Part shown: positions 11,759 to 24,700 of the stretch, piece after piece | How positions within the stretch are numbered: the first letter of the stretch is position 1 | Layout: the number at the start of each line of letters is the position of its first letter | From: Medicago truncatula | Taxonomy: Eukaryota; Streptophyta; Magnoliopsida; Fabales; Fabaceae | NCBI RefSeq assembly: GCF_003473485.1 | Contig: NC_053048.1 | Coordinates: forward strand, 28,082,755 to 28,146,754 | Reading direction: 5' to 3' | DNA: 64,000 nt | Position numbers and translations under genes: made by a program | The notes under the pieces: model-generated | Seen by the model: only the letters and a program-made list of their open reading frames with translations | Told to the model about the DNA's origin: nothing | Databases searched by the model: none

Positions 11759-12079
11759 CTCCCTCCGTTCTAATTTATAAGCAAAAAACACTAATTCACA
11801 CTTATTAAGAAAACTAATACTTAGTGACTTGAGATATCATTTTTTGTGTTCTCCTTGGAATAAGTTTCATGGAAAGATGTAAAAATAATTCTCATTGGTT
11901 AAAAATTATGGAGAAAATGAAAAGGAGAACAAATTGAATGTAATTTGCATTTAATTTTACATTGGAAAAGGTGATTTGTTTGAAAAAACATAATAATAGC
12001 ATAAAAGTTGGTCCTTTTTGTTTATATTTTGAGACAAAGATTATGAGATTTTTTTGCTTATATTTTAGGACGGAGGGAG
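11759..12079. mobile_element. Stowaway-type MITE (321 bp)
   Basis: It has inverted ends CTCCCTCCGTTCTAATTTAT and the complementary TTTTAGGACGGAGGGAG. TA dinucleotides flank both ends (11757-11758 and 12080-12081). This is the Tc1/mariner Stowaway signature. It splits the 3'-flanking module of copy 2. Confidence 0.9.
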
Positions 12080-12542
12080 TATTTATGATAATGTCAGACA
12101 TGATGAATCATTTCTTCAACTTCAGCACAAGCTTCGATTAGTTTTTTTTCTTTTCATCGGCCATAGAAGAAAAATGATTATATATTCTAGACTCATATAT
12201 ACTTCTCATGCAAAATATTGTAGAAAAATTCAGTTAGCTTGTGGCGCAAGTCAGTGTAGTGTGTTCCTTCTCCTTATCTTTGATCATTTGTGTTTCCATA
12301 TCTTTTGTGTTATTCTTCAATAGTACAAAAAAGGTAGCAATATATAGATCACAAATGATCCAATATCTCTACCAAAAATTCATCTGAACACATAATAAAG
12401 AAAGATGTGGTCATGACAACATTGGTATCCTCAGGTATACACAAAGACATTAACTAAAACTTCATTAACTTTGTACTCAAAAAAAAAAAAACTTGATTAG
12501 CTAACACTTCATTCCCATATCTTCACCACAAAATCATTGTTA

Positions 12543-13336
12543 GACCATCCCCAATGGTTTTTACCATTCAACACCACTTTTTCAATTTCCAACACTCCAC
12601 ATCATTTTCTCTCTCTTATTCAACACTCATTCAACATTTACCCTCTCCAATGGTTTTTCATTCAACACTCTACCCCACCATTTTTTATCTCTTATTCTTA
12701 TTTAATTTTTGTTTTTATAATTACATAAAATTATCGATTATAATTAAATTAAAATAATACAATTAACTATTTATTTTTTAGTATTTTTGGAAGAAAAAAA
12801 AAATTGTAAAATAATTTATTTTTATTTTCTTAATTTAAAATGCAAGTACAACAAATAAGATTAAAACTTCACTTAGTTTGCTAATAGAAAGATAATAATA
12901 GTGAAAAATTTGGTTTTTTTTTTTTTGTGTCCAAATCAAATGATCCAAGTCTCTATTTATAGAGAAAAAAAAAATCATGAATTTTGGTATTATTTTATTT
13001 TTTTTTTGAATTAATTTACAACGAAATAATTGAGGTCAAATTATTAAAATGATAAAAATTCGGACAACCAATTAAAACGCGCCACCTGTCCTTATCTATC
13101 CAAAAACCGTTTCTCTCCGCATCTCTGACCGTTCACGCGCCTTGTCGGCGCGTGTGATACACGCGCCCGTTTTGGGCCAATTTGCTTGCGCCACGTGGCA
13201 TCCGTAGCAGGATTAATTGGTGTTGAATGTATTCATCTTCTCTCTCTTCTTTTCCCCCATTCAACACACATTAAACAAACCATTGGAGACAACAAAGGAG
13301 TTGAATGGCCCATTAAACATACCATTGGAGATGGTC
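12543..13336. mobile_element. Harbinger-like non-autonomous element (794 bp)
   Basis: The ends GACCATCCCCAATGG and CCATTGGAGATGGTC are inverted repeats, flanked by the 3-bp duplication TTA (12540-12542 and 13337-13339), as in PIF/Harbinger elements. The inside is low complexity with further CCAATGG/CCATTGGAG copies and a G+C-rich stretch at 13075-13200 (CACGCGCC repeats). No transposase ORF. Confidence 0.8.
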
Positions 13337-13593
13337 TTAGTTGATGCAATGATTTCATTTCGTGCCACAGTAGTAGCTGCTAGTCAAGTGATTGATACAT
13401 CAGAGGCACGTCTAATCTACTATTTTGACATATTTCTAATCTACTATTTTATAATTAATATTTAATAACAACTATTTCTTTGTTTTTTATCATTATTATC
13501 ATTAATTTTTTCTTATTTTTTAATATAAATAACATTGCAAATAACTTCGTAATTTTTTCTTATTTTAACGCATAACAGGTCTGTTGTGAGTTA

Positions 13594-14552
13594 TCTTCTT
13601 ATCTTCTTATATATTAAAGTTAACCCGTAAGCTATAATTTTAACCTAAATCACATTGCATAATTTTACTGTTTTAACCCTAATGCTCACACCTAATCTCC
13701 TATTTTCATGAACAACCCTAATGCTCTCACCTAATCTTCTTATCTTCTTATATATTAAAGTTAACCCGTAAGCCCTAATTTTAACCTAAACCCTATTGCA
13801 TAATTTTACTGTTTTAACCCTAATGCTCACACCTAATCTCCTATTTTCATGAACAACCCTAATGCTCACACCTAATCTCCTATTTTCATGAACAAAGCAA
13901 ATCGGCATCGCTTTATTTCCCCTATTTCTTAAAAAAAATCGCCCTATTTCTTCAACAAAACAAATCGCTCTATTGGAATAAAAGGATTTTGAAAGATTAT
14001 AGCAACATTTTTTTTTGTTAATATTACACTTTTCATCCAAATTTGAACTGAACTCTCTTTGTGAAATATCTACCACAAAATGCACCAGAATTTTGCAATC
14101 TATATAAACAGGTGGAAGAAACATTTCAACAAACAGTTAAAGGGTATCATTTACGGTAAAGGCCAAATATTCGATAAAAGGAAAATTATTTAAATAAAAC
14201 ATTTTACATGTTGAGGTTAAGAATGAACTATTTTTAGGTACATAATATAACATTAACATATAATTTTTACAAAAGAATGAAGTAACATTTTGTAAAAAAA
14301 AAAAAAAAATGAAGTAACATACCAATAATATAACATTGACATATAATTTTAACAAAAGAATGAAGTAACACACGATTGATAAAAATTAATATTTTTAAGG
14401 TGAATAAGTGTGGTGTCTGAGGTTCGAATTCCAACATCTGCATATATTTGGGACCACATATTTTATTCTCTTTGATATGCATTGAGATTTGTTTTTGTCT
14501 ACTTCATCTACAGTGTATATGACCCGTGTGGTAGCACGGGTGGAAAGTCTAG
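13594..14552 (+). mobile_element. Non-autonomous Helitron (959 bp)
   Basis: It starts TCTTCTTATCTTC after an A (13593) and ends with the hairpin CCCGTG...CACGGG, then GTGGAAAGTCTAG, before a T (14553); these are Helitron rules. The flanks join as ...GAGTTA|TATATTAAAATG, which matches the uninterrupted sequence near 46588-46605. The first 142 bp are duplicated in tandem (13594-13735 and 13736 onward), so the element carries two 5' ends. It is the same family as 27352-27904, but with about 270 bp more inside. Confidence 0.85.
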
Positions 14553-14590
14553 TATATTAAAATGTAGCCCGTGGAAAAACGTTAATTAGG

Positions 14591-15991
14591 AGTACTCAAG
14601 CTATTGTGGAAAGATGACAACAAGAGTGAATTGATAAAAAGCATGAGGAGTTTTCGCAACCATCTACACATCATACCAGATGTGTCACAGTCAGCGAAGG
14701 AGAAGAAAGGAGATGGAGAACATAGTGCATCAATAGCAGATGAGTCACAATCAGAGACAATACCCACTCATCTTCTTGATCTTCAACGGAAACTCATCCT
14801 CACTACATCTTATTCCAAGGTACAATAGAATTAACAATAAAAAGTACTAAAATAAATAGAAATAAAGAAAGAAATTAGAGACAAAAATATTTGGTTACAA
14901 ATTTAAGGACAAAATTAGAAACGGAGTTTGCCTTTTTCTGTTTCTAAATATTATTTCCTTTGCAAAGGAAGTATAATTTTGAATTTTTTTTAGGGTTAAA
15001 TAAGTAAATGGTCCTCCTAAATATATCAACATTTAACTTTAGCTCCCTTAAAATATTCTTTAGACTTTTGGTTCTTCAAAAAATTTTCATTTATGAAATT
15101 AGTCTCTGCTCTACATTGAGTATTACATTAGAACGGGCACTAATTTCATATAGATTAAAAATTTTAGAGGGATCAAAAGCGTAAGGAATATTTTAAGGGG
15201 GCTAATATCAAATGTTAGTATATTTAGGGAGACTATTTACTTATTTAACTCCTTCTATTATCATAAGTAAATGATCCAATCCATTTTTTATTAAAACATA
15301 GACTAAAATCGTTGAAGCTACCGAAATGATGAAATGGAGTCTTAATATTCTTAAAAGAATGAAGATATGGAGTGGGAAGCTTAATGATAAAATAAAGAAA
15401 TGTATTGGGAAGAATTCAAAGACAAATATCCAAATGTTGACATACAGGAACATACAAGATCTAAAAGCAGTAGGAATAAGACTTAAGTCAAGCATGACAC
15501 AAAGGCTAAGAGACATAGATTTCTGCGGAGGATGGTTCTCTGCAGAACTGACTCTTCCTATGATCATTGTGTCCAACAGTTCAGCCCATACGTTCCGCAA
15601 CCTGATAGCATATGAGATGTGTCCAGATTTTGAGAACGATTATGGAATTTGTTCTTTTGTAACTTTCATGGACTCGCTCATCGACCATCCTGAAGACGTG
15701 AAGGAATTGAGATCAAAAGGGATTTTGGCCAAATGCCTTGGCAGTGATGAGGATGTTGCCAATCTTTTCAATATCATATGTACTGACTTGGTAGCTGACC
15801 CGGAAATATACTTTGAAGTTAGATTGAAAATACATGATCATTACTGTAATAAATACAATACTTGGATAGCGCAGGGTTTTCATACTTACTTCAGCAGTCC
15901 TTGGGCCATTATTGCATTCACTGCTGCGGTTATCGCCCTTGTTCTTACTTTCATTCAGACATGGTTTACAATTCAACCGGCTAGCAAATAA
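14591..15991 (+). pseudogene. DUF247 copy 3 (subtype B), 5'-truncated
   Basis: Only the last 76 codons or so of exon 1 survive (14591-14819), starting inside VLKLLWKDDNKSELIKSMRS and ending at TSYSK with the AAG|GT donor. The promoter, start codon and N-terminal motifs are gone; the break follows the remnant AGCCCGTGGAAAAACGTTAA. The intron is 482 bp (14820-15301), 259 bp of it an inserted MITE. Exon 2 (15302-15991) is open. It carries LTLPMIIVSNSSAHTFRNLI in place of the usual EIVVDDTSATTFLNLI, keeps NLIAYEMCPDF and LGSDEDVANLF, and has the long B form of the C-terminal helix (YFSSPWAIIAFTAAVIALVL). It cannot make a full DUF247 protein. Confidence 0.85.
14992..15250. mobile_element. MITE with full-length hairpin in the intron of copy 3
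   Basis: The ends AGGGTTAAATAAGTAAATGG and ATTTACTTATTTAACT are complementary, and the two arms (about 115 bp each) pair nearly throughout around a loop at 15112-15140. Without it the intron is about 223 bp, matching copies 1 and 7. The target duplication could not be fixed because the flank is a T run. Confidence 0.75.
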
Positions 15992-16332
15992 ATGTGATTC
16001 GTTATGACAATGTTGTTTTCGTTATGGAACACATCACTTCTCTGTGGATTTTTAATAGGTTGAGTTTTTTTATTGAATAAATTTTAGGTTATGTTTTCGT
16101 CTACGTCTTGACTATGAGTACGTATTTCAAAAATAAAGATTGCCATTTTCTTTGTGTTGTGTGTTTGAATTGTAACATGAATAAATTAATATTCTCATTG
16201 ATGATCTACGTGTTACTATATATTGGTGCCATTATGTTGATTTTGATTAGATGAGTTTTTAATTTTGTATTCATAGACATCGAAATAAGTGAATAGACCA
16301 AATGAGTTAATAAGACAAGTATATATTATAGG

Positions 16333-16500
16333 AAAATTTGTCATCTTAGTCCCTGAATTTGTAAGGATTTGTCAGAATAATCTTTGAATGCAAAGAAATT
16401 GCAAAACAATACTTGAATGTAAACTCTGTTAGTCAATTTAGTCTCTGGCGTTAAATAAGTATGTTAACGATGACATGGCCTCTGATGTGGCAAGATGGCA
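16333..16500. repeat. Dispersed repeat ('TTAGTCCCTGAATTTG' type)
   Basis: The sequence from GTCATCTTAGTCCCTGAA to GATGTGGCAA recurs at 56745-56905 in the same position downstream of copy 6, and in a weaker form near 48112-48190. The shared position after copies 3 and 6 links those two units. Element class not identified. Confidence 0.6.
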
Positions 16501-16502
16501 AC

Positions 16503-17283
16503 TGATAGAAAATTAACAAGTGTACTTATTTAAATCGAGTGATAAAATAATTCGTTTCGACAAGGACCATATTAATCTCTACATAGCGAGAACATTAACA
16601 TCAAGATATATCTAAATGGGGGTTGCCTTAGGCAAATTGTTTGAGTGCAATTGTAATTAAACGAAAAACTGGAATTCAAGTTGGTTTAGAAATAATATGG
16701 AGAAATGACTAGGTCATTCGATTCATTTGTTCATCACTCGTTAGCAATCTGTTTCTTAAGTTTACGAACGCTGTAAATTTTACGACAAATTAACAAAATA
16801 GCTTAGGTCAATCCCGTGATCGAAAGCTCTCTTTTTTGGCTATAAGTCCCTAATCACTTGGTGAACCTATAATAGTAAAAGGTTTGAAGTCCGTTAATTT
16901 AAGTATCACAACCTAACAACTCTCTATCCCTAGATTGTATGTTAGATTTGAACAATATAAATATGTCAGAGTTACACGTTAGTGTCAATAGTCATATACA
17001 CTCTAGAATCAGTTATGTTGAGTCAGAATCATAAAAGCATTAAGAATAATTTATACTGAATAAACTAGAATGACAATCTTAAAAATTAAGAGTTACAAGT
17101 TACATTGTACTAAGCTAGAACAGAATCATCTCTTGACCTAATCACAAAGGATTTAGCTACTCGTGGCTAAAGCACGAATAACTAATGTAAAGGAAATATT
17201 CATTACATGAATTTGACAACCGGCTATGAGTTTTGATGGCCTCCCACCTTCTTCTCAGATCTCCAGCTCCAAAAAACAGTTTC
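16503..17283. repeat. Degraded LTR-like sequence
   Basis: No open frame. The segment AAAGGATTTAGCTACTCGTGG (about 17148-17168) and its surroundings resemble 884-905 inside the solo LTR at 234-1578, so this is probably an old LTR of a related family. It abuts the gypsy LTR that starts at 17284. Confidence 0.4.
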
Positions 17284-19354
17284 TGTAACACCCCGTTTTC
17301 CCAACATATAAATAATATAAAATAAATCAGAGTTCATCGCAAATAGGATGTCACATTTCGTTCTTCAAAATATCTTTTAACACAAATAGAGTTAAATTCA
17401 CTATTTATTTAAACAACTGCTTTCAATAATTCAAAATAATGTCGTAGCGAAAATATTTAATCTTTAAGCATTACTTGGCACTAAGGCCTCAACATCAACA
17501 ACATAAATAAAATCCACCTAAAAGTGGTCCAACATCAAATTATAAGAAGATATGTAACAATGGAAAATAAAACACATAAGAATCCTCATGCCGTTACGTA
17601 TCAGAGCATGACTTCTATGACGAAACGAGAATTCAACTCACATCAGCTGTTACTTCTGAATATCTGCATGTTACCCACGTAGAGGTGACATTCAAACAGA
17701 AGGGGTGAGATTTCACATTTGATAATAATAAGCAATAATTCATGTAAAAGAATTTAACAACACAAAACAGCAGCAATTCATCATTAACAATGCTTCACAT
17801 AAGTCGAACTACAAATCATCAATTAACTTCACTCAACAGTACAACGACACGACTTAACAAATGCAATGCAATGCAATTATGCATGTGGTACCAACAGAGC
17901 TACAACTCCCTTCGCTAATGCCGTGATTCGGCTTTGACAGGCTACAACCTCCTTTGCTTAATAAATCACCAATACAGGCCATCGTGGTGCCAATCCAGGC
18001 CATCATAATTAAAATGAAATGATTATGTAATGACACAATTAAAATGCAACAACAGCAACATCTACTTCGCATCACAATTTCACTATTAATCAATATTATT
18101 CTTCGCAAATAAACAATAATTTCATTCACACAGTTATAATTACGAAACTCAAGCATGCATACCTTAATTGAACCCCTTAATACTCAAGTTTGAAGTTTAG
18201 AAACCAAACCATAGGTATTGGAATGACTTGGAAATAATTATGCTAAGATTCTTTAAAATTTCCCCAAGACCTACTTGAAGTGTTTTCATCATAACTCAAA
18301 ATCCACAAAACATTTTCATGTCAAACCAACGCCATTGGAAAGATAACATAATTATTTGAAACCTTCATGTTTACACCAAAGGCCAATTCAAATCAGAATA
18401 AGGGTGAAAAAGCACGAAAAATCAAAAACCGAAGTCCTGACAGCACGCAAACGATGCCACAACAAAACAGTCACCCATGAGGGCTGTCTTTCTGCGCCTA
18501 GGCGCTGGCAAGCTGCACCCAGGCGTGGGCAGGCAGTAGCCAGTGACCTGCGGTGCAGCTCTGTGCAGTCCTGGTTTTTTCCCGGTTTTACCATTTCGCA
18601 CGTAAAAACTCAACAGTTAACCCGATTCCAATTCTGTTTTCGCCTACGCATTCTATTCAATAAATCCTATCATATTTTACTGATAAATCATATTTTCAAA
18701 TCTTCAAAACAGCTTATCCCAGAATCACTTATTTCCCAAAAACACTTAAAATCACTTTTATTCAAAATATCAATTTTTGACCCCATTCGATCCCAATTTG
18801 ATAGGAAACATTACCTAGGGTTACTCTACAACCTAAACATCAACTTTCACATTAATTCATTGGATTACTTACACTTTCAAGAATCAAATTGCAATTCAAA
18901 ACCCTAACTTCTTAAACATCACAATTATCAACAACATCAAAGTTAGCCCCTTTTTCAGAATTATATAACTCATATTAAAGAAGGTTAGTCCCACCCTTAC
19001 CTTAGACTAGATGAACTTTGAATTCTTTAAGCTTTCCCTTGCCCTCTCACAATGCTCTTCTCTTCTCTGACTTCTCACTTTCACGTTTCCACCAAAAACT
19101 GTTTTACATGTCTGACTCTTCTTTTCCTAACCTCTCCTTATTCCTAACCTAACACATTCCCTCTTATTCCAATTTTGCCCTTACTGCCTCATTATTCTAT
19201 TTTAATTTTATTCCTTCACTAATAATACTATAATAAGCTACTAACATTCACTAACACATAACACAAAACATCGCGCATCACCATTATTCACATAAATTAT
19301 TCAAAATGACACTAAACTCGATAAAATAACTAAATAATAAATTAGGGTGTTACA
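17284..19354 (-). repeat. 3' LTR of a Ty3/gypsy chromovirus (2071 bp)
   Basis: In plus coordinates it runs from TGTAACACCCCG (17284) to AGGGTGTTACA (19354), with TGTAACACCC on both strands' ends. On the minus strand it directly follows the polypurine stretch GTTGGGGAGAGT and the chromodomain end of pol. It contains a GCGCCTAGGCGC palindrome at about 18493-18504. The 183-codon plus-strand ORF inside is not a gene. Confidence 0.82.
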
Positions 19355-19396
19355 ACTCTCCCCAACTTAGAATATTTTCGTCCTCGAAAATGTACC

Positions 19397-20659
19397 TCAT
19401 TCAAATAACTTTGGATACGACTCCAGCATCTTGCTCTCCAACTCCCACGTCAAACTTTCACCAGCCACTTCTCCCCAAACAACTTTCACAAGAGGCATCT
19501 CCTTGCCTCTCAGCTTCTTCACTTCACGACCTTCAATCCTCCCTAGTAAGGTCTCGATCGTAAGATTGTCTCTCACTTGCACATCATCTCTTGGAATCAC
19601 ATGAGATGGATATGAAACATACTTTTGTAGTTGTGACACATGAAACACATCATGTAAGTTCGAAAGATGCGGTGGTAAACCCACGTTATACGCAACCGCC
19701 CCAACTCTTTGCGAAATCTGATACGGGCCAATAAACCTCGGAGTTAGTTTCTTTGATTTTAGTGCCCGTCCAACACCGGTAAGAGGGGTGACTCTCAAAA
19801 ACACATGGTCTCCTTGAAACTCAAGATCCTTCCTACGCTTATCATGATAACTCTTTTGTCTACTCTGTGACGCTTTCATCTTTTCTCTAATCAACTTAAC
19901 ATTTTCATTAGTCTGTTGAACAATGTCTGGTCCCAGTACCACACTCTCACCGGACTCATCACAACACAACGGAGTTCTGCATCTCCGACCATACAACGCT
20001 TCGAACGGTGCCATTCCAATGCTAGAATGGTAACTATTATTGTAAGTGAACTCGATTAATGGAAGATGACTATCCCAAGATCCCCCTTGCTCAAGTACAC
20101 AAACTCTCAACAAGTCCTCCAACGACTGAATTGTCCTCTCCGTCTATCCATCTGTCTGCGGATGATACGCCTAACTCAAACTCAACTTAGAACCCAACGC
20201 CTCCTACAAACTCTTCCAAAATCTAGAAGTAAATCTTGGATCCCTATCTAATACAATACTCGATGGAACACCATGTAACTTCACAATCTCACGGATATAA
20301 ATCTTTTCCAACTGAGATACAGGAAAATTGATGTTAATCGGAATAAAATGAGCCGACTTCGTCAGTCTATCCACAATTACCCAAATCGCATCATGTCCTT
20401 TTGGAGTATTCGGCAAACTCGTCACAAAATCCATGGATATACTATCCCACGTCCACTCTGGAACATCTAAAGGTGTCAACAACCCAACAGGTTTCTGATG
20501 TTCAACTTTCGACTTTTGACAAATTAAACACGCATACACAAATTGTGCCACATCTCGCTTCAACCCGGACCACCAAAACAACTTCTTCAAATCATGATAT
20601 ATTTTTGTAGCTCCCGGATGAATACTCAAATTATTTCTGTGACCTCCCTTCGGAACCAA
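19397..20659 (-). pseudogene. Ty3/gypsy (Tekay-like chromovirus) integrase and chromodomain remnant
   Basis: The minus-strand reading from about 20700 to 19397 stays in one frame. It has the integrase zinc-binding end ([12 protein letters not shown]), core motifs SMDFVTSLP and [12 protein letters not shown], then TDG*TERTIQSLEDLLR, ALYGRRCRTPLC, SNLHDVFHVSQL and a C-terminal chromodomain-like segment (VKVVWGEV...TWELESKM). Stop codons interrupt it at three places between 20203 and 20125, in the stretch from FWKSL to TERTIQS; at least two look like CAG-to-TAG or CAA-to-TAA type changes typical of methylated DNA. The 5' part of the element is missing beyond about 20700. Not functional. Confidence 0.85.
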
Positions 20660-20769
20660 ATGAGGTACTTCAAAGTAACCTCCCTGTTGAAATTTCGTCT
20701 AAAACGACGAAGACTCTCGGCTTTAAAAAATACGAATAAAATGGGTAAAAACAGATAAAAGTGATCAAA

Positions 20770-21150
20770 ATTTGGGGTATGACAGGCAGCATCTAGACGC
20801 TCATTTATGCAACTTTTGTGGCTCTTATGTGTGTGGGTGTTATGGACTGAACGTAATAATAGACAGTTTAATAACACCAAAATTTCTATTCATCAGATAT
20901 TCGAAAAGGTTCAAATTCATTCTTATTGGTGGATGAATGCAGCAAATGCAACTTTTGTATTAGGGGTTCATAACTGACTAGCTTGCCCTATTCTTTGTTT
21001 GGGTATAGGTTAGCTGACCCTTTTCTTTTTTCTTTCATTTTGACCGAACACTTTGTGTAATAATGGTCGCTCTCTTTTAGCACATCTTGTGCGGAAGTAG
21101 CGACATTTGATTGTTAATATAAGTCTCATTCTTGCTTGTTAAAAAAAAAT
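20770..21150 (+). mobile_element. LINE (non-LTR) retrotransposon 3' end
   Basis: Plus-strand translation from 20806 reads LLWLLCVWVLWTERNNRQFN and on through SYWWMNAANATFVLGVHN to a stop, the typical end of plant L1-type ORF2 proteins. An untranslated tail follows with TTTGTGTAATAATGGTCG and a short A run near 21141. It abuts the truncated edge of the gypsy element, so it is a 5'-truncated copy. Confidence 0.7.
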
Positions 21151-21299
21151 TAACAATTATTTCTCAGTTTTTATCATCAACATCATTTCTTACATTACCC
21201 CTAAAAAAATCATTTCTTACATTAATTTTATCTTATTTTTCAATTCAAATAACATTGCAAATGCAATTTTTTACGCATAACACTCGCTTGGATGCATAA

Positions 21300-21713
21300 C
21301 CCTGTGCAGAGCATGGACCCGTTAGGACTTAAAAGCCAAGCAAGAAATAAAAGGAGAAGCCGCATGGTGCACATAGTTAAATTCTAGAACAGTAAAAGCA
21401 ATGATCCTATTTCCATGAATTTTACTTTTCTTGTCCATTGAGCAAAGTGATGGAGATATAGTTAAATTCTAGATTAGTGATGTCCAGTTCGTTACGAGGA
21501 CAAGTTACTTTTTTTAGTAGTGAAGATTAGTGATAAAACTAGATTAAAGTGAAGGTGTAAGATTTTTTTTAAGCAAGCATATTTACTTATCTTGTTCATT
21601 AGGTAAAGGTTTGAGAGAAAAAAAATCCAAAGCAGTACAGTGAGCCCATATTATATAATATTATATAATACACGTTTTGATTTAAATTCCTCAACCATTA
21701 TTATATTGAAAGA
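21300..21713 (+). promoter_or_regulatory. Conserved upstream block and TATA box of DUF247 copy 4
   Basis: The block shares AAAAGCCAAGCAAGAAAT, GGAGAAGCCGCATGG, GTTAAATTCTAGAACAGT and CTTATCTTGTTCATTAGG with copies 2, 5, 6 and 7. TATATAATA at 21662-21670 lies 44 nt before the ATG, the same spacing as copies 2 and 7. This supports expression of copy 4. Confidence 0.55.
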
Positions 21714-24700
21714 ATGATGGCATCCCAAACTACCCTTGAAAAAAAAATTGTGGAGCTAGAAAATTCAAAGCAAATACCCCAAAGTTCACGACCAAAGATA
21801 CAAAGGGTGCCACACAATCTCAGAAACAGAAAAAACTTTGAGAAGTATTACTCACCCAAGTTCCTGTCAATAGGTCCTATCCATCATGGCAATACAGATC
21901 TGAAGTTAGGAGGGAAGTACAAGCTTATGTGGGCAGCAAAATACATTGAAAATACAAGACTCAATCCACGGGATCTACACAAAAAGATTTTTGATAACAT
22001 CGATGAACTGAAGGGTCATTTTGACGATGATGTAATTTTAACTTTAACCGGCAAGTCTCTTGAAGGCTTTGGAAGCCTTGAAGAAAAGCTGTCGTGGATA
22101 TTGTTCGTGGATGGATGCTCTTTGCTTTATATCTTGGATGGATGTTGTACGTGGATGGATGACCCAGAGCCTATGGATATTAAGGTTGATCAACTGGTTC
22201 TTGTGATGATGGATGTGCTTTTGTTGGAGAATCAACTACCTTATCAAGTACTCAAGCTATTGTGGAAAGATGAAGACAAGAGTGGATTGATAGAAAGCAT
22301 CATGAATTTCTTCAAATATATTTTGGCAAGACCAGGTGAGTCGCAGTCAGAGAAGGAGATACACGTGGTTCTAAACGGAGGAGAACATATTGTATCAATA
22401 CTAAATGAGTCACAGCTGGAGACACCCACTCATCTTCTTGATCTTCTGCGTAAAATCACCCTCATTGGATCTAAACCCAAGGTACAATAAAATCTACTAA
22501 CAATATCAAAATTTTATAATTGTCCTTTTTTAATGCCATGATCTTCTTAATTTTATGTGATTAGTTATCATATTTAACGTTGTTTCGCATATAAAATAGA
22601 ATATATATTTAATAGAAACACTACATCTACTACTAATTATAATATAATAATATAATAAAATCGTACTCAGGCAAAATTTCATAATTATCATTTTTTTAAA
22701 TCTTGATCTTATTAATTTATGTGCCTAATGGTAATCATAATTATTAACTTCTAAGTTTAACTAATTCCCCTATATATCATCAGAATTACTGACAATTTTG
22801 TTTCCAATTTCACACAAGTCTAGCTAATTCCATATATTCTCTTTCAAAAAAAAAAAAAAAACTAATTCCATATATTTGTTAATTTAGTTTTATTTTTTTT
22901 GTCTTATCATTTTTAAACCAAGCCTAAAATTAGTTCCCTATATTTTGCAAATAAAAAAAACTCAATTTATTTCTTCTTTATTCTCTTTCTTATCTTATTC
23001 CATTTATCTATTGCTACTATAAGAAAATCATACTCTAGCAAAAAATTTATAGTTATCCTCGGTTAAACTAATTTCCTATAAGCAATGTATTATGACATAA
23101 ATATAGAAAAACAACTTATTCTCGTTTTTTTAATCTCTTAATCTGACTAATTTTTCTATAACTTTTTTTAATATAAACGCTATACTAATGTTGATATTCT
23201 TAAATAATCGTTATTTTTCAAAATCTCAAAAAAGAAAAACAAAAATATTACATCGGATACTAATAGAAACACATGAAATTTGATTTTGGGGATATAAACA
23301 CATAAAATCTGCAACGAGTGCGGTGCAAATATTTAATGGTGTTTTGTATATAAAATAAAAAATATTTAATAGAAACACTATATTTATGTTGATATTTTAA
23401 AAATAGTCACGAGTTTTTAAAAGTTTATCATATCGACTATCACATAACGGTACACAAAAAATTTCTTCTGCATATATAAACATATAAAATCCTCAATGAG
23501 TGGGGTGTAAATATTTAATGGTGTTTTAAATATATTCATGGGTTTCCAAAATTTTATCATATCAACTTTCCAAAATATATAAAATCCTGCATACATTAAT
23601 GTTGATATTTTAAAAATATTCATGGGTTTCCAAAAATTTATCATATCAACTTTCTCATTTAGGTATATAAAAATCTGTTTATGCATATACAAACACAAAA
23701 ATCTACAACGAAAGCGCCGCCAATATTGAATGGTGATCTGCATATAAAATAAAAAGTTACTTAAAAGATGCACTACATTAAGGTTTATATTTTGAAAATA
23801 GTCATGAGTTTTCAAAATTTTATCATATAGACTTTCTAATGTATCTAAATAAAAATTTGTTTATTCATATATAAGCACATAAAATCTGCAACGGGTGCGA
23901 TGCAAACATTGAATGATGTTTTGCATAGAAAATAAAAGTTATTTAATAGAAATACTACATTAATTTTAATATTTTGAAAATAGTCATGAATTTTCAAAAT
24001 TTAATCATATCGACTACATAAGCATTTATTTTTGCATATATAAGCAAATAAAATGCATATTTATTTTGAAAATAGTAATGAGTTTTCAAAATATTAATTT
24101 AAGTATAATTATGATTTTTTTTATTATCATAAGCAAAGATGATCCAATCCATTTTTGATTAAAACATAGACTAAAAGCAATGAAGCTATTACTTCTAAGG
24201 AAGCATCAGAGGAGACAGGTCCACAAAAATTGATTAAGAAGCTTCTTCAAAAAATAAAGAAATGGAGTCAGAAGAAGAAAGAGTTCAAGCTGATTACGTA
24301 TAGGAACATACAAGATCTAAAAGCAGTAGGAATAAGAGTTAAGTCAAGCAAGACACGATGGCTGAGAGACTTAGATTTCTCCGCAGGATGGTTCGCTGCG
24401 AAACTGACTCTTCCTGAGATCGTTGTGGACGACACATCAGCCACTATTTTCCTCAATAAGATAGCATATGAGATGTGTCCAGATTTTAAGAATGACTACG
24501 GGATTTGTTCTTTTGCAGCTTTCATCGAGTCACTTATCGACCATCCTGAAGATGTGAGGGAATTGAGATCAAAAGGGATTTTGCTCAATTGCTTTGGGAG
24601 TGATGAGGAAGTTGCCAATATTTTCAATATCATAACCACTGATGTGATGACTAACATAAACACATATCATGAGCTTAGACGCAAAATAAATGAGCATTAC

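Noticed and set aside
15713..15976. Conserved 87-codon ORFs on the minus strand (also 24569-24832 and 55692-55955)
   Set aside because: They are antisense to DUF247 exon 2, and their similarity to each other only reflects the coding strand.
18356..18907. 183-codon plus-strand ORF
   Set aside because: It lies wholly inside the gypsy LTR 17284-19354, has no recognisable domain and no paralogue in the other LTR.
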